Shown: piece by piece, positions 7,867-14,155 of the stretch | Layout of the letters: each line of letters begins with the position of its first letter | Numbering within the stretch: the stretch's first letter is position 1 | DNA from: an uncultured Muribaculaceae bacterium | Lineage (GTDB): Bacteria > Bacteroidota > Bacteroidia > Bacteroidales > Muribaculaceae | Length of the DNA: 28,605 nt | Assembly: GCA_904501735.1 (NCBI GenBank) | Contig: CAJGBY010000019.1 | Coordinates: forward strand, 1-28,605 | Direction of reading: 5' to 3' | The notes under the pieces: model-generated | Database searches by the model: none | What the model saw: the letters and a program-made list of their open reading frames with translations, nothing else | What the model was told of the DNA's origin: nothing | Program-made: the position numbers and the translations under genes

Positions 7867-8559
7867 TTATTCTTTACGTGGGTCAATATATTTAGCAGCT
7901 TCTTCAAATCGTCCGTAGTGACCTTTAGCTTGTTGAAGAGCTTCTTCAGCAGGAACGCCCTTCTTCAAGAAATCGGTGAACTTACCAAGGTGAAGGAATT
8001 CGTAACCGATAACTTGGTTGTCTTCGTCAAGTGCCATACGAGTACAGTAGCCTTCGGCCATTTCAAGGTAGCGAGGACCCTTAGCCAAAGTACCGAACAT
8101 AGTACCAACTTGGCTACGAAGACCCTTACCAAGGTCTTCAAGAGAAGCACCAACTACAAGACCGCCTTCAGAGAAAGCAGACTGAGTGCGTCCGTAAACG
8201 ATTTGCAAGAATAATTCACGCATAGCAGTGTTGATAGCGTCGCACACAAGGTCAGTGTTCAAAGCTTCAAGGATAGTCTTACCAGGAAGAACTTCACTTG
8301 CCATAGCAGCTGAGTGAGTCATACCAGAGCAACCGATAGTTTCAACCAATGCTTCTTGAATGATACCTTCTTTTACATTAAGAGTTAGTTTGCACGCGCC
8401 TTGTTGAGGAGCACACCAACCGATACCGTGAGTAAGACCTGAAATGTCTTTGATTTCTTTTGATCTAACCCATTTTCCTTCTTCAGGAATTGGCGCTGAT
8501 GGATGGTTTGCACCCTTCTTTACACAGCACATTTCTTGTACTTCGTGTGAATAAACCAT
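7867..8559 (-). CDS. NifU/IscU-like iron-sulfur scaffold-type protein, first gene of the pair
   Basis: The 230-residue protein resembles NifU N-terminal (IscU-like) scaffold proteins in its central part: ACKLTLNV (about 55-62), then VETIGCSGMTHSAAMASE (about 72-89) and GKTILEALN, comparable to the GC-containing cluster-binding segment of NifU. Cysteines are at 11, 12, 49, 56, 77 and 106. The C-terminal half (LGKFTDFLKKGVPAEEALQQAKGHYGRFEE) has no match I recognise. The normal IscU cysteine spacing is not clearly kept, so cluster assembly is likely but not proven. It is the promoter-proximal gene of a two-gene operon with the GGGtGRT gene and shares its high-expression codon bias. I see no clear TAnnTTTG promoter box in the 180 bp upstream. 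Confidence 0.82.
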   Translation of the reverse strand: MVYSHEVQEMCCVKKGANHPSAPIPEEGKWVRSKEIKDISGLTHGIGWCAPQQGACKLTLNVKEGIIQEALVETIGCSGMTHSAAMASEVLPGKTILEALNTDLVCDAINTAMRELFLQIVYGRTQSAFSEGGLVVGASLEDLGKGLRSQVGTMFGTLAKGPRYLEMAEGYCTRMALDEDNQVIGYEFLHLGKFTDFLKKGVPAEEALQQAKGHYGRFEEAAKYIDPRKE

Positions 8560-8682
8560 AATTGTTTTAGTTTAAAAAATTAAATGTTATAGTTTGTCTT
8601 TATCTCTTTGATATAATTCTCATTGAGAGGCTATTGTGAACTTGTGAGTACACTATAAGCCATTTTCATTGTAAAATTACAT

Positions 8683-8718
8683 AAAAAAGCCCACTCCACA
8701 AAAAGGAATGAGCATTTT
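8683..8718 (-). terminator. intrinsic terminator of the small lipoprotein gene
   Basis: On the minus strand GCTCATTCC (8713-8705) pairs with GGAGTGGGC (8697-8689), nine pairs with two G-U pairs, and is followed by TTTTTT (8688-8683). It lies just downstream of the lipoprotein stop at 8747. Confidence 0.8.
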
Positions 8719-8746
8719 TAGTGATTTTTTTTGAAGAAATGTGATT

Positions 8747-9208
8747 TTATTTGTTTCTCACATAATTCTTTGCACCATGTGTAGGGCTGTGTAGCTTTAG
8801 AGAGTCGGAAGAAAGTGTAACGATACCCCAGCTAATGGTGTCTTGTAATTGAGGATCGATTGCACTTTGAGAAATCATGGTAATGGTGTCGCCCATTTGG
8901 TCCCACATTTGGTATACCATAGTGGTGACTGTGATGGAGTCGGCTTCGTTTCGGGTGTTTATTTTTTTCTCTTTTTTCACTTCGGGTGTGCCTTCCATGG
9001 TGTAGTCGCTGTTGAAACGCACTTTTTTAGGAGGTTGGGTGGTCGGAGTATTGCTATTTACTGGAACCTCGATCCATTCACCTATGATTTCGATAGCTGA
9101 GTCGCCTTGAAGGGCTTCTTCTTCGGCAAGCATCTCATTTGCGCTTTTCGATTGAGAACATGAGCTTAATAGCCCAAGCGCGAGGGCAAAATACATTAAC
9201 TTTTTCAT
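8747..9208 (-). CDS. small lipoprotein, lipocalin-like domain
   Basis: The 153-residue protein begins with a lipoprotein signal peptide (MKKLMYFALALGLLSSC), with the lipobox cysteine at 17. It then has a short acidic linker and a compact domain beginning IIGEWIEV. This GxW-type start, followed by alternating strands such as KVRFNSDYTMEG, TMVYQMWDQMGDTI and TLSSDSLKLHS, resembles the lipocalin-like small lipoproteins common in Bacteroidales. The ligand is unknown. It is probably anchored in the envelope. The gene is flanked by its own terminator. An inverted repeat GTTCATA-N17-TATGAAC (9226-9256) lies upstream. Confidence 0.75.
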   Translation of the reverse strand: MKKLMYFALALGLLSSCSQSKSANEMLAEEEALQGDSAIEIIGEWIEVPVNSNTPTTQPPKKVRFNSDYTMEGTPEVKKEKKINTRNEADSITVTTMVYQMWDQMGDTITMISQSAIDPQLQDTISWGIVTLSSDSLKLHSPTHGAKNYVRNK

Positions 9209-9225
9209 ACTTCTGTTTCTTTTTA

Positions 9226-9256
9226 GTTCATATTAGGTACTTAATATTCTATGAAC
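9226..9256. promoter_or_regulatory. inverted repeat upstream of the lipoprotein gene
   Basis: GTTCATA (9226-9232) and TATGAAC (9250-9256) are perfect 7-bp arms 17 bases apart, within 50 bp upstream of the lipoprotein start. It may be an operator or only a chance hairpin. Confidence 0.3.
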
Positions 9257-9296
9257 ATAACAAAAGTGTGAATGAAAAGTTTTGTTGCGAGTGAAC

Positions 9297-9596
9297 TCAA
9301 AATGCAAGACGATATTGAAGGCCGTCGTGAGGTTGTTGTGATTGTGAACGGCGACGGAGGGTGCGTGAAAGTGTGTCGCTGATGCGAAGCAGCATGTTGA
9401 ACGCCCAACCTTGTGATTGGTTGCGAATGTTTAGTTGCACGAGTCCACAATGGCTATCGCAGTCGGTTGTCATCATGTTGATGATTTCATTGATGCTTGT
9501 GAAGTTGTGGGCATAGATTGATTTGATGGTTTTACCCTGAGCAACAATCGATGCAAAAATGTTGTCGTCCTTTGAGATGCTTTTGTGAGTTGTCAT
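9297..9596 (-). CDS. small conserved protein, function unknown
   Basis: This 99-residue protein is soluble-looking, with no signal peptide. I recognise the general pattern (an N-terminal IVAQGKTIKSIYAHNFTSINEII, here given in parts as IVAQGKTIK and FTSINEIINMM, then GLVQLNIRNQSQGW) from small conserved Bacteroidales proteins of about 90-110 residues without assigned function. The C-terminal 25 residues are basic and Gln-rich (LRRRSQSQQPHDG) and look less conserved. The start at 9596 is fixed by a strong ribosome binding site (AAGGAGGA, 9610-9603) and by a -7 promoter box (9634-9627), which lies inside a longer reading frame beginning at 9650. It is transcribed divergently from the next gene. 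Confidence 0.65.
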   Translation of the reverse strand: MTTHKSISKDDNIFASIVAQGKTIKSIYAHNFTSINEIINMMTTDCDSHCGLVQLNIRNQSQGWAFNMLLRISDTLSRTLRRRSQSQQPHDGLQYRLAF

Positions 9597-9602
9597 ATTT
9601 AG

Positions 9603-9634
9603 TCCTCCTTGTTTGATTTTACATTGCAAAGTTA
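9603..9634 (-). promoter_or_regulatory. -7 box and Shine-Dalgarno of the 99-residue protein
   Basis: TAACTTTG (9634-9627) matches TAnnTTTG, and AAGGAGGA (9610-9603) lies 6 nt before the ATG at 9596. The predicted leader is about 28 nt. No clear TTTG is found at the -33 position. Confidence 0.55.
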
Positions 9635-9719
9635 GGAAGGTGGTGGGCAACTAAATTGCACGGCAAATATAAATAGGGTTAAAAAGGAACATATGCAAGT
9701 GTAAATGTGTTCTAATTTT

Positions 9720-10895
9720 ATGAAACGAATTGTAATGTGTATGATAGAGGCGCTTTTAGCTGTGGTGATGATTGGCGCAGTGAAGCCTGTGGGAGGGAGT
9801 GATTTCTTGAGTGAAGGTGGTGCTAATTATTCTGCAACGGCTCATGTGATGGTAACATTGCCTATTACGCATCGTGATGTGAGGTATAGTGTGAATGTGT
9901 ATTCGCAAGATAATCCAAGTGATTTGTTGTTGGGCGTGAATTATTTATTAGAAACCGAAGACTCTACGGGAAAGAAGTCCTTTGATGCATATTTTGATGG
10001 GAATTATTTTTCGTTTTCGGGAGATAAGATGCGCGAGTATCATTGTAAGCAAGATTCGTTGCCATTTATTGATAGGAAAGTCAAAGGTAGAGTGATAAAT
10101 GGTGTGCATAAGTCGGGGATCGTGTCGGTGTTGGTGCCCGCAGTGATAAATAGTGAGATAGCAGCTATTGCACGAGATAGTGCAAATAAAATAGATGTGG
10201 TAGAAGATTCTATTGTGGAGGGAAAGCGAGTAGCAGTGATGAAGGTTGAAGAATTTGTGCAAGGAACTCCTGCGCGATATATGGAACTGATTGCCGATGC
10301 GGAGTCGCGATTGCCTGTAAGTTATACGATGTTGACAAGTCCTGGAAGTGTGGGCGAGCAATTGATAGAGGTGAAATGGGAAAATAGGAATGAGCAAATG
10401 ATTATAGACGAAAAGTCTTTGATAGAACGCTTTCCAAGTGTGTTTGCAACCTATAGAACAAGTAATTATGGCGCAGATGAGTTGGTGGGTAGGAAGTTGC
10501 CAATATTTTCTTTGCCATCGTTGTCGGGTGAGCGATATATATGGAAAGGATACTTTAATGAGCCCACGATGCTTGTGTTTCTGCGGGAAGGCGATGGTGT
10601 GAATGATGAAACTATAATTGCGGTGAAGAAAGCTGCATCGGATGTGCCTATGGTGACGGAAATAGTGTGGATATTTATGGGTAAAAATGTGGGTGTGGTA
10701 ATGGACTCGATGAACGGGCACCCCGATGATTATACGACACTATTTAATGGCGAACGATTTGCAGTGCAATGTGGAATAACCAGTATGCCCACTGTGGTGC
10801 TTGTGGATAGAAATGGCGTGGTTGAGAGTGTGTCGATAGGGTATTCTCCAAAACTAAAAGCAGACCTTATGCAGCGAGTGATAAATATGAGGTGA
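9720..10895 (+). CDS. exported protein: LolA-like N-terminal part and thioredoxin-like C-terminal part without CxxC
   Basis: The protein has 391 residues from the ATG at 9720 (MKRIVMCM); an ATG five codons upstream is possible. A hydrophobic N-terminal stretch (IEALLAVVMIGAV) looks like a signal peptide. The middle (about 40-245) consists of short strands such as VNYLLETED and FDAYFDGNYFSFSG, as in outer-membrane lipoprotein-sorting (LolA-like) folds seen in Bacteroidetes redox proteins. The last 135 residues read as a peroxiredoxin/TlpA-like thioredoxin fold: VGRKLPIFSLPSLSGE, then TMLVFLREGDG, then the cis-proline loop SMPTVVLVDRNG. Where CxxC is expected the sequence is LREGDGVND, so no dithiol chemistry is expected. 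The two-part layout resembles TlpA-family proteins of Bacteroides. The next gene starts 80 bp downstream on the same strand. Confidence 0.7.
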   Translation: MKRIVMCMIEALLAVVMIGAVKPVGGSDFLSEGGANYSATAHVMVTLPITHRDVRYSVNVYSQDNPSDLLLGVNYLLETEDSTGKKSFDAYFDGNYFSFSGDKMREYHCKQDSLPFIDRKVKGRVINGVHKSGIVSVLVPAVINSEIAAIARDSANKIDVVEDSIVEGKRVAVMKVEEFVQGTPARYMELIADAESRLPVSYTMLTSPGSVGEQLIEVKWENRNEQMIIDEKSLIERFPSVFATYRTSNYGADELVGRKLPIFSLPSLSGERYIWKGYFNEPTMLVFLREGDGVNDETIIAVKKAASDVPMVTEIVWIFMGKNVGVVMDSMNGHPDDYTTLFNGERFAVQCGITSMPTVVLVDRNGVVESVSIGYSPKLKADLMQRVINMR

Positions 10896-10975
10896 TACTT
10901 AGGGCGTGTATAATTTTATTTTTACAAAACAAATTCTTAATTTTACGGAAATTTCTAAAAACGATATTTAGAGAT

Positions 10976-12373
10976 ATGAAACAAGACGAAAAAGTAGCAT
11001 TGGTTCGCATAATGACCGAATTGGTGAAGTCGGACACAGTAATATGTAGAAGTGAAATGGCTGTGTTCGATGAAATATGTGAATCGTACAAGATAGACAA
11101 AGAAGAAGCATTGGCAAAGGCGCATAGTATAACATTTGCTGAGGCTGTTAAACGATTGAAGTCGGTACAAAATGATTCTGACGAAGACGGTAAAACCGAG
11201 ATGTCGAAAATCATGGGCATATTGGAGCGTCTATCGCTTGCTGATGGTGCATGTGAGAGCTCGGAAGCGCTGTTGATTACTGCGTTGCGCATAGTTTTAA
11301 GTAATGATGGCGAAGGCGAGGTAGATTGCAGTTGTGATGTACTTGACAATATAGCTCCTTTCACAGTGTTCTATGTGGAGAGCGAATATGATACAGAAAT
11401 AAATAATGAGATAATTGAGAATTATCGATTAATAGAGCGCGAATTCAAACTTGCAGGTTTTGAATTTGTGTATATTCCTAAGCGCGCTGAATCATTCAAG
11501 GCTATGAACAAAGATGCCTTGAAAGAAATTATCGGGTTCCTTGCGCCAACAATAGCACAAAGTAGCAAAGATGTGGTAGATAATGTGTATGAAGAAATAT
11601 GCAATCTTGATACAGTGAACTTTGCTCACTCTTTGCTTAGAAATAAGTTGGGGCTTGAATGCTTGTATGACACTGAGCCATCGTTCCTTGTGAAATTGGG
11701 CGATAGCAGGGTGTCGTTTAAGCCTGTACACAATTATTTGAAATTCATGACAAAGGGCGATGTCGTGGCCGATGTTCGCCTATTTGTGGATAGCTATTTA
11801 AGTATAGTGAAACCAAATAAGGTGGAGGTGAGCGGCGTGTCGTCGTGTGAAAATTGTTTCGAATATAGTGGTTTCAATAAGTCGATATTTGATTTGCTTG
11901 CTTTCCCAAGTAAGAGTTGTGCAAGTAGGGTGTTTGTCGACGAATACAATCTTCGTATAGTTTTGGAAGATGTAAAAGAGACTTTAGATGTGTATGCCTA
12001 TGAGCGAGCTTTGTATACATTCTTGTTGTATGCAAGAGTGGAAGGTATAACAATACGCATAACCGAACGTGATAAAGCTAGAAAGGAACGAAACAATCGT
12101 ATTTTTAATAAGATTTATCAAAAGATGAATGATAAGGGCGATTATAATGGAGATTCTTGGGATGCAGTAGGCTTGAAGTCGTCGATATCGCGTATTAAGA
12201 AAAGAATCAAGGCTATATCGCTACTTGAAAATAAAGATGATTATATCCCAGTTCTTGATGACAATGGTGTATTGTCGTTGAGGGTGAGTACCGACAAAGT
12301 GTTGGTTAGAGATTCTTCGGGCAAACAAGTGCTGATGAAGGATAGTGCTGCTTGGTATAAAATAAAAGAGTGA
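10976..12373 (+). CDS. TerB-like N-terminal domain protein, function unknown
   Basis: The 465-residue protein starts at the ATG at 10976 (MKQDEKVALVRIMTEL); a longer frame adds 28 residues of low-complexity leader translation. The first 115 residues are helical and acidic, with the pattern of TerB / DjlA-N-like domains (VRIMTELVKSDTVICRSEM and, in a second repeat, ILERLSLADGACESSEA). The remaining 350 residues have no family I recognise. They are mixed alpha/beta, with a basic helix (ERDKARKERNNRIFNKI) near 370-390 and a strand-rich end. There is no signal peptide or membrane segment, so it is probably cytoplasmic. It may be co-transcribed with the gene before it, and it converges on the TPR gene with only 7 bp between stops. 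Confidence 0.65.
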   Translation: MKQDEKVALVRIMTELVKSDTVICRSEMAVFDEICESYKIDKEEALAKAHSITFAEAVKRLKSVQNDSDEDGKTEMSKIMGILERLSLADGACESSEALLITALRIVLSNDGEGEVDCSCDVLDNIAPFTVFYVESEYDTEINNEIIENYRLIEREFKLAGFEFVYIPKRAESFKAMNKDALKEIIGFLAPTIAQSSKDVVDNVYEEICNLDTVNFAHSLLRNKLGLECLYDTEPSFLVKLGDSRVSFKPVHNYLKFMTKGDVVADVRLFVDSYLSIVKPNKVEVSGVSSCENCFEYSGFNKSIFDLLAFPSKSCASRVFVDEYNLRIVLEDVKETLDVYAYERALYTFLLYARVEGITIRITERDKARKERNNRIFNKIYQKMNDKGDYNGDSWDAVGLKSSISRIKKRIKAISLLENKDDYIPVLDDNGVLSLRVSTDKVLVRDSSGKQVLMKDSAAWYKIKE

Positions 12374-12380
12374 TTGAGAA

Positions 12381-12644
12381 TTAGGGATTGTAGAGATCGT
12401 GATTGAAGAAATCCATAATTTCCTGTAGATGCTTGTATGCCATTACGGCAGGGCTTTCGGGATTGAGTTCAATAGCTTGGCAATAGGCGTTCATCGCTTG
12501 TTGCCAATCGTTTTTTTTGCAATGAGCATTGCCAAGTAAGAAATATGCTTCGTCGCAATGAGGGTTATTGGCTATAGCAAGCGAGAGTAGCTCGATAGCC
12601 TTATCGGTGTTGTTATTGTTGAGAAGTTCTTTGATATGATTCAT
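12381..12644 (-). CDS. short tetratricopeptide repeat protein
   Basis: This 87-residue protein consists of about two TPR units (KAIELLSLAIANNPHCDEAYFLLGNAH and KKNDWQQAMNAYCQAIELNPESP, visible as the NNPHCDEAYFLLGNA and AIELNPES signatures) plus a capping helix. TPRs mediate protein contacts; the partner is unknown. The start at 12644 (MNHIKELL) is preferred over an upstream ATG at 12683 because a TATCTTTG promoter box (12656-12649) lies between them, ending 4 nt before the chosen ATG. That geometry predicts an almost leaderless mRNA. The gene follows the terminator of sRNA-like element A. Confidence 0.75.
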   Translation of the reverse strand: MNHIKELLNNNNTDKAIELLSLAIANNPHCDEAYFLLGNAHCKKNDWQQAMNAYCQAIELNPESPAVMAYKHLQEIMDFFNHDLYNP

Positions 12645-12648
12645 ATTG

Positions 12649-12656
12649 CAAAGATA
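12649..12656 (-). promoter_or_regulatory. -7 promoter box of the TPR gene
   Basis: TATCTTTG on the minus strand ends 4 nt before the ATG at 12644. A TTTG exists at 12684-12681, but the spacing of 24 bases is longer than the usual 19-21. Confidence 0.45.
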
Positions 12657-12670
12657 GTAAATAGGAGGTG

Positions 12671-12827
12671 TATATAAAAACAAAATCCTCGACTCACGCC
12701 GAAGATCCGCTTTAGTATTAATCTTTTAATACTATTTACATAAACCATAAAACTAAATCTTAAAACCTATGTCATCACGACATAATGTTTTTTAGAATAA
12801 CCTTAAAACTATTACCATGAAAACTTG
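12671..12827 (-). ncRNA. sRNA-like element A (paralogue of element B across murI)
   Basis: This is a predicted independent transcript of about 150 nt. Its -7 box is TACCTTTG (12838-12831). It ends with a strong hairpin, ATCTTCGGC (12706-12698) pairing with GTCGAGGAT (12693-12685) around GTGA, followed by TTTTGTTTTT. It aligns along its whole length with element B at 13864-14012. The first 40 nt are nearly identical, and both have an internal hairpin (here TATGTC-loop GTGAT-GACATA, about 12769-12785), a TTTAG-rich middle and a terminator ending in GTCGAGG. A tiny reading frame, MVIVLRLF, starts at 12818 and stops at 12792. I do not recognise a named RNA family; paralogous sRNA families are known in Bacteroides. 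Confidence 0.7.
12685..12706 (-). terminator. terminator hairpin of sRNA-like element A
   Basis: A nine-pair stem (two G-U) with a GTGA loop, followed on the minus strand by TTTTGTTTTTATATA (12684-12670). The closing half GTCGAGG is shared with element B. Confidence 0.75.
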
Positions 12828-12830
12828 ATG

Positions 12831-12862
12831 CAAAGGTATGATTTTTATGTTACATAACATAA
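12831..12862 (-). promoter_or_regulatory. promoter of element A with palindrome in the spacer
   Basis: TACCTTTG (12838-12831) is a consensus -7 box. The -33 region is not TTTG. Instead the 18-base palindrome TTATGTTACATAACATAA (12845-12862), with perfect 8-bp arms, covers the spacer and -33 position, centred about 26 bp upstream of the predicted start. Element B has a weaker form at the same position. This could be an operator. Confidence 0.55.
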
Positions 12863-12903
12863 TTTTATAGTATGTTTTTGCTGAAAAATAATATTTTTTA
12901 ACA

Positions 12904-12938
12904 AAAAAGGCTGAAAATCGAATGATTTCAACCTTTTT
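12904..12938. terminator. terminator downstream of murI
   Basis: AAAAAGG (12904-12910) pairs with CCTTTTT (12932-12938), and TGAAAATC pairs with GATTTCA with one bulged A. T-rich sequence follows on the minus strand. It lies 48 bp after the murI stop and separates murI from element A. Confidence 0.8.
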
Positions 12939-12985
12939 GACTCGTTTTTTTGATGATTTGTAATCTGAAATTCTATAATCACATG

Positions 12986-13822
12986 TTATAGATTGATGTG
13001 CTTAGAATCGATATTTTCGTTCAGGAATATAGATGCTAATGAATTAAATTTGTCGGCATCCTCGGTGGTGAGGTAAGAGCACGAACCATTTTTAGAACAT
13101 TTGATGTCCATTTCATGGTGTCGGTTGAGATAATCGGCAAGACTATCGGCAATAATTGTACCTTGCTCTACGATGTTGATATGATCAGGCGTGTATTTAC
13201 GAATCTTGTCAATCAATATAGGGTAGTGAGTGCAACCAAGGATTATACTATCAATGTCGTTGCTTTGTTGCAATAGTTCGTTGATGTATTTGTGTACGAA
13301 ATAGTCGGCACCATCGCCATGCGCTTCAAGATTTTCAACCAATGGAACCCAAAGAGGGCAACTTTGAGAGAAAACTTTGAAGGTAGGGTGTATCTTTTCG
13401 ATTTCGATATCGTAGGATTTGCTTTGGATAGTTCCTGTGGTGCCAAGAATGCCGATATTACCTGTGTGAGAAATCTCGCCAATCTTTTCGACTGTGGGGC
13501 GAATAACGCCAAGCACTCGTTTTGTTGGATCGATGTTTGGCAGGTCGTTTTGTTGGATATTTCTTAGAGCTTTAGCCGATGCAGTGTTGCATGCAAGAAT
13601 AACAAGATGACAACCTTGGTCGAAAAGGTATTTAACGGCTTCGAGAGTGAAACGATATACAATATTGAACGAGCGCGGTCCATAAGGAGCTCGTGCATTG
13701 TCGCCAAGATAGAGATAATCGTATTGAGGAAGTTTCTTGCGAATAGCATCAAGAATGGTTAGTCCACCATAACCTGAATCAAAAACGCCAATTGGTCCTA
13801 TGCCTTGTGCTTGATTGTTCAT
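12986..13822 (-). CDS. murI: glutamate racemase
   Basis: MurI converts L-glutamate to D-glutamate for peptidoglycan precursors in the cytoplasm. The 278-residue protein has the family landmarks: IGVFDSGYGGLT with the substrate-binding Asp near residue 15, GDNARAPYG, the first catalytic cysteine in ILACNTASAKAL, and the second in ILGCTHYPIL. The length is normal. The ATG at 13822 is used; a TATCTTTG promoter box (13846-13839) lies 16 nt upstream, after the terminator of element B. murI therefore appears to have its own promoter and is not simply the last gene of the dTDP-sugar cluster, although read-through is possible. Confidence 0.96.
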   Translation of the reverse strand: MNNQAQGIGPIGVFDSGYGGLTILDAIRKKLPQYDYLYLGDNARAPYGPRSFNIVYRFTLEAVKYLFDQGCHLVILACNTASAKALRNIQQNDLPNIDPTKRVLGVIRPTVEKIGEISHTGNIGILGTTGTIQSKSYDIEIEKIHPTFKVFSQSCPLWVPLVENLEAHGDGADYFVHKYINELLQQSNDIDSIILGCTHYPILIDKIRKYTPDHINIVEQGTIIADSLADYLNRHHEMDIKCSKNGSCSYLTTEDADKFNSLASIFLNENIDSKHINL

Positions 13823-13838
13823 ATTGTAGAAGTTTTCA

Positions 13839-13846
13839 CAAAGATA
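13839..13846 (-). promoter_or_regulatory. -7 promoter box of murI
   Basis: TATCTTTG on the minus strand, 16 nt before the murI ATG, with only a T-run at the -33 position. It lies between the terminator of element B and murI. Confidence 0.5.
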
Positions 13847-13863
13847 ATTCTTTTTATAGATAT

Positions 13864-14012
13864 AAAAAAATTAAACCTCGACTCATCGTCGGGGTTTGCT
13901 TACTAATTAACTTTGTAATACCATTAACTTAAACCTAAAAACTAAAAATCAAAAACTCATGTCTCACGACAGAAGTTTTTAAATAACCTTAAAACTATTA
14001 CCATGAAAACTG
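13864..14012 (-). ncRNA. sRNA-like element B (paralogue of element A)
   Basis: Second copy of the element, with the -7 box TACCTTTG at 14023-14016. The transcript ends in a hairpin, AAACCCCGAC (13897-13888) pairing with GTCGAGGTTT (13882-13873) with one mismatch, followed by AATTTTTTT. Compared with element A, the promoter and first 40 nt differ by only one inserted base. The central part has drifted, and the internal hairpin is kept with a different stem length and a GNRA-type loop (TGTC-GTGA-GACA, about 13960-13971). The tiny reading frame is MVIVLRLFKNFCRET (14004-13957), sharing its first eight residues with element A. It lies between the sugar cluster and murI, upstream of murI's own promoter box. 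Confidence 0.7.
13873..13897 (-). terminator. terminator hairpin of sRNA-like element B
   Basis: A ten-position stem with one C-A mismatch around GATGA, followed on the minus strand by AATTTTTTT (13872-13864). It would also protect murI from read-through. Confidence 0.7.
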
Positions 14013-14015
14013 ATG

Positions 14016-14047
14016 CAAAGGTACAACTTTTTATGTTATAAAACATA
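14016..14047 (-). promoter_or_regulatory. promoter of element B with imperfect palindrome
   Basis: TACCTTTG (14023-14016) is the -7 box. TATGTT (14032-14037) and AACATA (14042-14047) form an imperfect palindrome centred about 27 bp upstream of the predicted start, at the same place as in element A. There is no TTTG at -33. Confidence 0.5.
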
Positions 14048-14109
14048 TATTACAACAAAAAAATGCGCTAAATTAAGGAAATTTAAATGTTGTATACATA
14101 AATTCAGTG

Positions 14110-14131
14110 AAAAAATGGGTGTTTTAGCCCA
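14110..14131 (-). terminator. possible weak terminator of the dTDP-sugar cluster
   Basis: On the minus strand TGGG (14131-14128) and CCCA (14119-14116) form a short stem followed by TTTTTT. It lies 25-46 bp after the last cluster gene. Four pairs make it weak. Confidence 0.3.
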
Positions 14132-14155
14132 AAAATGGCTGATTTGGGGGGTGTG

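Noticed and set aside
7190..7918. 242-codon plus-strand frame over the GGGtGRT gene
   Set aside because: It is antisense to a strongly codon-biased gene. Ser/Thr/Val-rich content without any domain is expected of such a shadow.
9948..10721. 257-codon minus-strand frame, His/Tyr-rich
   Set aside because: It is a mirror of the LolA-like/thioredoxin-like gene and has no plausible protein features.
12671..14047. Repeats around murI as a CRISPR or IS pair
   Set aside because: There are only two copies, 1.2 kb apart and in direct orientation, with promoters and terminators, no transposase, no spacer pattern and no target-site duplications.
12671..14047. Elements A and B as 6S RNA
   Set aside because: Two diverged copies and no evident long closing stem with a central bubble; the pattern fits an sRNA family better.
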